From Alnus glutinosa (taxonomy: Eukaryota; Streptophyta; Magnoliopsida; Fagales; Betulaceae), in the NCBI RefSeq assembly GCF_958979055.1, contig NC_084899.1:23565501-23629500 (forward strand): DNA of 64,000 bases, in the 5' to 3' direction. The translations under genes were made by a program, and so were the position numbers. Positions 60,390 through 64,000 of this stretch are shown in pieces. The notes under the pieces are model-generated. The model ran no database searches and was not told the DNA's origin. It worked only from the letters and a program-made list of their open reading frames with translations. Positions within the stretch are counted from its first letter, which is position 1; every line of letters starts with the position of its first letter.

Positions 60390-60692
60390 CTACACATCAA
60401 TCAAGAAAGGTCAAAACCATTTCTCAGTCAGAAACAGAAAATATTGACAACAATATTCAATTACAGTTGTATGGTTATGTTATTAAAGATTGCTATAATG
60501 TCAATTAAGTTATTAAAGTTCTATTATTTCTTTTCAACATATGGTAATTTATCATTTTATTCTAAATTTGAGCTATACTTTCTATTTAAGTTAAATATTA
60601 TACATATTAGATTACCCTTTCTTTAGAAAACTATTCCAGAATACAAAACAGGGTACCATTTGGCATGGATTGAGATTCGATGCAATATATTT

Positions 60693-61196
60693 TGTTGGGG
60701 ATAAATCCCACTCAACCCGATCCAAAGAGAAGATTCAAAAGTCAAATAGGTCCAAACAGATAAGAATAATGATAAGATAAGAATAATGATCATATCAGAG
60801 GTCTAAGAAGATATCAGATCAGAAGTCTAAGAAGATGTCAGATCAGAAGTCTAAGAAGATATCAGATTGGAAGTCTAAAAAGATATCCAATTAGAAGTCT
60901 AGTAAAGGATTGAAGTCCAATTAGAACTCGGACAGCAGTTCTAGATCAACAAGGAGCAGGAGTCCTAATCCAGGTTTGACTCCACCTCTATGCCTATAAA
61001 TAGGCCCATACCCCAGGTATAAACTAAGACTCAATTTTATGCACAAAGCATTATTTTCTCACAGAAGCTAACTTAGGCATCGGAGTGGGACCCCCGGAAG
61101 GGTCCCTAGGTTTTGTTGTTTTGCAGAGTTATTGAGAAACGTGAAGAACATCAAAGGAACGTGCAGATTCACACCATACCGGAAACTGTACCAACA
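60693..61196 (+). repeat. 5' LTR of a second Ty3/gypsy element
   Basis: 504 bp beginning TGTTGGGG and ending ACCAACA, with a perfect 6-bp terminal inverted repeat TGTTGG/CCAACA. TATA box CTATAAAT near 60994. It is followed within 4 nt by a primer-binding site. The partner LTR lies beyond position 64000, so the target duplication cannot be checked. Confidence 0.85.
60792..60904 (+). repeat. 24-bp tandem repeats in the LTR U3
   Basis: Four to five units of ATATCAGATCAGAAGTCTAA plus GAAG with minor variation, upstream of the TATA box, where enhancer-like repeats of LTR promoters usually sit. Confidence 0.8.
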
Positions 61197-61199
61197 GTT

Positions 61200-61217
61200 T
61201 GGCGCCGTCTGTGGGAA
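61200..61217 (+). other. Primer-binding site of the second element
   Basis: TGGCGCCGTCTGTGGGAA starts 4 nt after the LTR and has the TGG complement of a tRNA CCA end. Tat/Ogre-type elements use tRNA-Arg, which is my best guess for the primer, not verified. Confidence 0.7.
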
Positions 61218-61259
61218 ACGATTATTTGTTCCTCATAAAAGAAAAAAAAAAGATCCAGC

Positions 61260-62702
61260 ATGGTGATGAACACACGTTCCGGAAGCCAGACCAATCGACA
61301 GCCCGTGGCCCCACAGGAACCGGCTATTCAGAATAATTTGCAGCCTCCACCGAACCCTCCCCCGGGGGGTGGAGATCAAGATCGCATAGCAGCGTTGGAA
61401 GCCCAGATTGACGACTTAAATGCAGAATTGTTACGCATGAGGCAGAGACAGCCCAATCCCGAGATGAACAGGGATGAGCGTGAGGAAGAAGATCACAATA
61501 GCAACATTAATCCTCGGAGGGAGGATGACCGCCAAGGAGATCTGAGCAGAATTATTGCCGAGCTGGAGAGAAGGTGCACGTACATGGAGATGGAAAGAAA
61601 GGACAAAGGCAGATCCGTAATGGTGGACAAGCTCCTAATGGGTACAGACTCACCCTTCACCAGACGGGTGGCAGACTATCAGCTTTCCGATAAGTTTAAG
61701 GTACCCCAAATTCTAAGTTATGCAGGAGACAGAGATCCCTTGGATCACCTAGAGAATTTCAAAGCTTATCTAGACCTTCACGGGACACCCGATGAAGTAG
61801 CATGTCGGGCCTTCCCTCTTACTCTTTCGGGGAATGCCCGAGACTGGTTCAGGAAGCTGCCCCCGAATTCCGTTGATCAGTTCAAGGAATTGTCCAAGAT
61901 ATTCCTAACGGAGTTCTTGGCTTTCCGGACAAGGAAGAAGCCTTCGGGATATTTGCTATCATTGCACCAGCAGGGCAATGAGAGTCTTAAGGAGTTTATG
62001 GCTCGGTTCAACCGAGAGAAGGCTACGGTCGAAGATCCGACCGAGGATATGATTTTTGCTGCCATTTATCAGGGAATTTCACCCGAGGAGCCTTTGATGA
62101 AGAAGTTGATCCGGAAGCAACCGAGTACCTTGCAGGGCCTCATGGATAAGGTAGAAGAATTCATCAATCAGGAAGAGACGCTGAAATCTATGGCCAGTTC
62201 TAGACTACCCCGAGAGACAGCCCCAGAAAAGAAAAGGAAAGAACTCAAGAAAGCTGATTGGGAAGAGCAGAGGCAGGTAAAGAAGTTCAAAGATTACAAC
62301 TTTACACCTCTCAATGCCGAGATATCAGAAGTCCTCATGGAGATCAAGAGATATCCGGCGTTTCGGGAACCGCAAAAGATACCAGGTAATCCTCCTTATA
62401 GGAATGCAGGGAAGTATTGTGATTTCCATAAACAAGCAGGTCATTACACCGAGGGGTGCGTAACCCTAAGGTTGTTAATAGAAGAATTCATAAAGAATGG
62501 CAAGTTGGTTCGGTTCTTGGGAGAGCGACGGAACCATCAAGGAAATAACAGGCCTCGGAATCATCAGGACTATCAGCCCCGAGATCAACAGCCACGGGAT
62601 TACTATCCCCGAGACCGTCCTCAGCTAGACGAAAGGCATCAAGAGAATGCTCCCCGAGATGACATAGAAAGAAGAGAGGACCGAAGAAGCAGAAGCCCAT
62701 AG
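61260..62702 (+). CDS. gag: Ty3/gypsy gag polyprotein, intact
   Basis: 480 residues from ATG at 61260. It forms the retrotransposon capsid. A predicted coil (DRIAALEAQIDDLNAELLRM) and acidic linker come first, then the Retrotrans_gag domain at about 150-310 (LDHLENFKAYLDLHGTPDEV, AFPLTLSGNARDWFRKLP, EFMARFNREKATVED). A variant zinc knuckle CDFHKQAGHYTEGC follows, and an Arg-rich tail with repeated PRDxxPRD-like units ends in RRSRSP. The lineage looks like Tat/Ogre-type Ty3/gypsy. Stop TAG at 62700-62702. In relatives the frame runs on into protease; here only a few residues reminiscent of that junction (EPRQQQYLPVI) follow the stop before non-coding sequence. No internal stops or frameshifts, so it could still be translated. 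Confidence 0.85.
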   Translation: MVMNTRSGSQTNRQPVAPQEPAIQNNLQPPPNPPPGGGDQDRIAALEAQIDDLNAELLRMRQRQPNPEMNRDEREEEDHNSNINPRREDDRQGDLSRIIAELERRCTYMEMERKDKGRSVMVDKLLMGTDSPFTRRVADYQLSDKFKVPQILSYAGDRDPLDHLENFKAYLDLHGTPDEVACRAFPLTLSGNARDWFRKLPPNSVDQFKELSKIFLTEFLAFRTRKKPSGYLLSLHQQGNESLKEFMARFNREKATVEDPTEDMIFAAIYQGISPEEPLMKKLIRKQPSTLQGLMDKVEEFINQEETLKSMASSRLPRETAPEKKRKELKKADWEEQRQVKKFKDYNFTPLNAEISEVLMEIKRYPAFREPQKIPGNPPYRNAGKYCDFHKQAGHYTEGCVTLRLLIEEFIKNGKLVRFLGERRNHQGNNRPRNHQDYQPRDQQPRDYYPRDRPQLDERHQENAPRDDIERREDRRSRSP

Positions 62703-62963
62703 CATAGAGAGCCGAGGCAACAGCAGTATCTGCCCGTGATCCCATAAAAAGGACTCTCGGGAATTTCAGGCTTGCTTTTATTTTTTAGTATTTATATTTG
62801 CAAAGAACTAGACTTTTATTTTTAATTCAGACTAGACAGAAAATTCCCCAGATTTTGGGAATAAGTATTTTCAGAATAAATGAATAAAGCTGACTTAAGC
62901 ATCGGAGTGTTCCCGGTCTAGGGACCAGGAACCCGTTGATGTTGTTTCTTTTGCAGGCAAAAA
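62703..62963 (+). other. Post-gag leader resembling the LTR U5
   Basis: No protease or polymerase follows gag. 62890-62956 (AGCTGACTTAAGCATCGGAG ... TTTTGCAG) mirrors 61066-61126 of the LTR (AGCTAACTTAGGCATCGGAG ... TTTTGCAG) with an altered middle. Confidence 0.6.
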
Positions 62964-63799
62964 CTCTCGGATCAGTCCTAGCCGAGAGTCTCGGATCAGT
63001 CCTAGCCGAGATCAAGAAGAAAGGGGGGTCGTCTCGGATCAGTCCTAGCCGAGAGTCTCGGATCAGTCCTAGCCGAGATCAAGAAGAAAGGGGGGTCATC
63101 TCGGATCAGTCCTAGCTGAGACCAAAACTTCTCGGATCAGTCCTAGCCGAGAAGGAGCCTCTCGGATCAGTCCTAGCCGAGAGCAAGAACAACTTCTCGG
63201 ATCAGTCCTAGCCGAGAAGGAGCCTCTCGGATCAGTCCTAGCCGAGAGTAAGAACAACTTCTCGGATCAGTCCTAGCCGAGAAGGGGCCTCTCGGATCAG
63301 TCCTAGCCGAGAGCAAGAAAAACTTCTCGGATCAGTCCTAGCCGAGAAGGAGCCTCTCGGATCAGTCCTAGCCGAGAGCAAGAAAAAACTTCTCGGATCA
63401 GTCCTAGCCGAGAAGAAGCCTCTCGGATCAGTCCTAGCCGAGAGCAAGAACAACTTCTCGGATCAGTCCTAGCCGAGAAGGAGCCTCTCGGATCAGTTCT
63501 AGCCGAGAGCAAGAAAAACTTCTCGGATCAGTCCTAGCCGAGAAGGAGCCTCTCGGATCAGTCCTAGCCGAGAGCAAGAAAAAACTTCTCGGATCAGTCC
63601 TAGCCGAGAAGGAGAGTCTCGGATCAGTCCTAGCCGAGAGCAAGAAAAAACTTCTCGGATCAGTCCTAGCCGAGAAGGAGAGTCTCGGATCAGTCCTAGC
63701 CGAGACCAAGAAGAAAACTCTCGGATCAGTCCTAGCCGAGAGTCTCGGATCAGTCCTAGCTGAGAGAAAGGAGCATCTCGGATCAGTCCTAGCCGAGAG
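62964..63799 (+). repeat. Array of 26 palindromic hairpin repeats
   Basis: Twenty-six copies of CTCGG-ATCAGTCCTAG-CCGAG, each an inverted repeat with an 11-nt loop, separated by 5-25 bases of purine-rich linker (AAGAAAAAA, AAGGAGC). In the middle, two forms alternate in a unit of about 65 bp: CTTCTCGG...CCGAGAAG (8-bp stem) and CTCTCGG...CCGAGAG (7-bp stem). Loops are almost invariant. It lies inside the second LTR element. Long minus-strand frames across it (SARTDPR repeats) are a by-product of the repeat. Confidence 0.95.
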
Positions 63800-64000
63800 C
63801 AAGAAGAAACTTCTCGGGGGGTCGGATTTAACCCTCGGGTTTTGCAGGTTTTTCAAGATACAGGGAGAAAACTCTAAGGAAAAACAAGAAGGTAATTGGG
63901 GGGTAAGATTTAACCCTCAGGTTTTGCAGGTTAGCAGGTTTTCAGAAGGAGACAAAGATCGGGTTTCCTTAGACATGGAATTCCCATTATTCAAGCAAGC
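63800..64000 (+). other. Interior of the second LTR element, continuing off the window
   Basis: Non-coding. GATTTAACCCTC(G/A)GGTTTTGCAGG occurs twice (about 63825-63849 and 63908-63932), each after a run of G and ending in the same TTTTGCAG as the LTR and 62956. No protease or reverse transcriptase motif up to the edge. Confidence 0.6.

Noticed and set aside
62964..63799. CRISPR-like array of short palindromic repeats
   Set aside because: Repeats are evenly spaced and palindromic, but the linkers are near-identical purine-rich sequence rather than diverse spacers, and the genome is a plant with no cas genes.
63238..63856. Repetitive proteins (SARTDPR repeats) on the minus strand
   Set aside because: The open frames result from a repeat without stop codons; several overlapping frames are equally open and no initiation context or family supports them.

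Overview
This is nuclear DNA from a flowering plant, most likely a woody eudicot. The evidence is the split eukaryotic genes with GT-AG introns, AT-rich spacers, long microsatellites, Ty3/gypsy LTR elements primed by plant tRNA, plant hAT relics, and a leucine-rich-repeat receptor kinase (LRR-RLK) cluster. The species cannot be read from the sequence. All alignments and exon models here were made by eye; no search was run.

Layout. 0-28 kb holds three closely related minus-strand LRR-RLK genes of the MIK2/At1g35710-like type. The gene at 122-3281 runs off the left edge; those at 6647-10532 and 24245-28130 are complete two-exon genes. An inverted, gutted copy at 4085-6020 carries a 481-bp solo LTR with a clean 5-bp target duplication. 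Genes 2 and 3 lie in long duplicated blocks that include kilobases of flank. A complete gag-only LTR retrotransposon (15575-22871) separates the blocks, and a broken hAT transposon (31868-35790) and a small TIR element (35912-36176) sit inside the second block.

37-57 kb is a more ordinary gene region. It has a three-exon glutathionyl-hydroquinone reductase gene (minus, 37811-40328), a ten-exon gene (plus, 43308-51217) that I read as the plant Fanconi anaemia core protein FANCF, with an E2F-like site in its promoter, a small basic plant-specific protein (52697-53008), and the intronless coding region of the minor-spliceosome U11/U12-31K protein (56391-57149). Between them lie a LINE tail with a 12-bp target duplication, a 1.1-kb retroposon with a 10-bp one, and two copies of a dispersed element rich in GCGGAT.

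57-64 kb is repeat rich. It contains a decayed receptor-kinase 3' exon at 60090-60389, showing that the cluster once reached this far, and the left part of another Ty3/gypsy element: LTR, primer-binding site and an intact gag. In that element gag is followed not by protease or polymerase but by an 836-bp array of 26 short palindromic hairpins whose outer stem bases co-vary. This array is the least explained structure in the window.

Functionally the window joins a fast-evolving cell-surface receptor family, shaped by duplication, inversion, single-repeat gain or loss and mobile DNA, to a few stable housekeeping genes (quinone/thiol redox, DNA crosslink repair and crossover control, minor-intron splicing).
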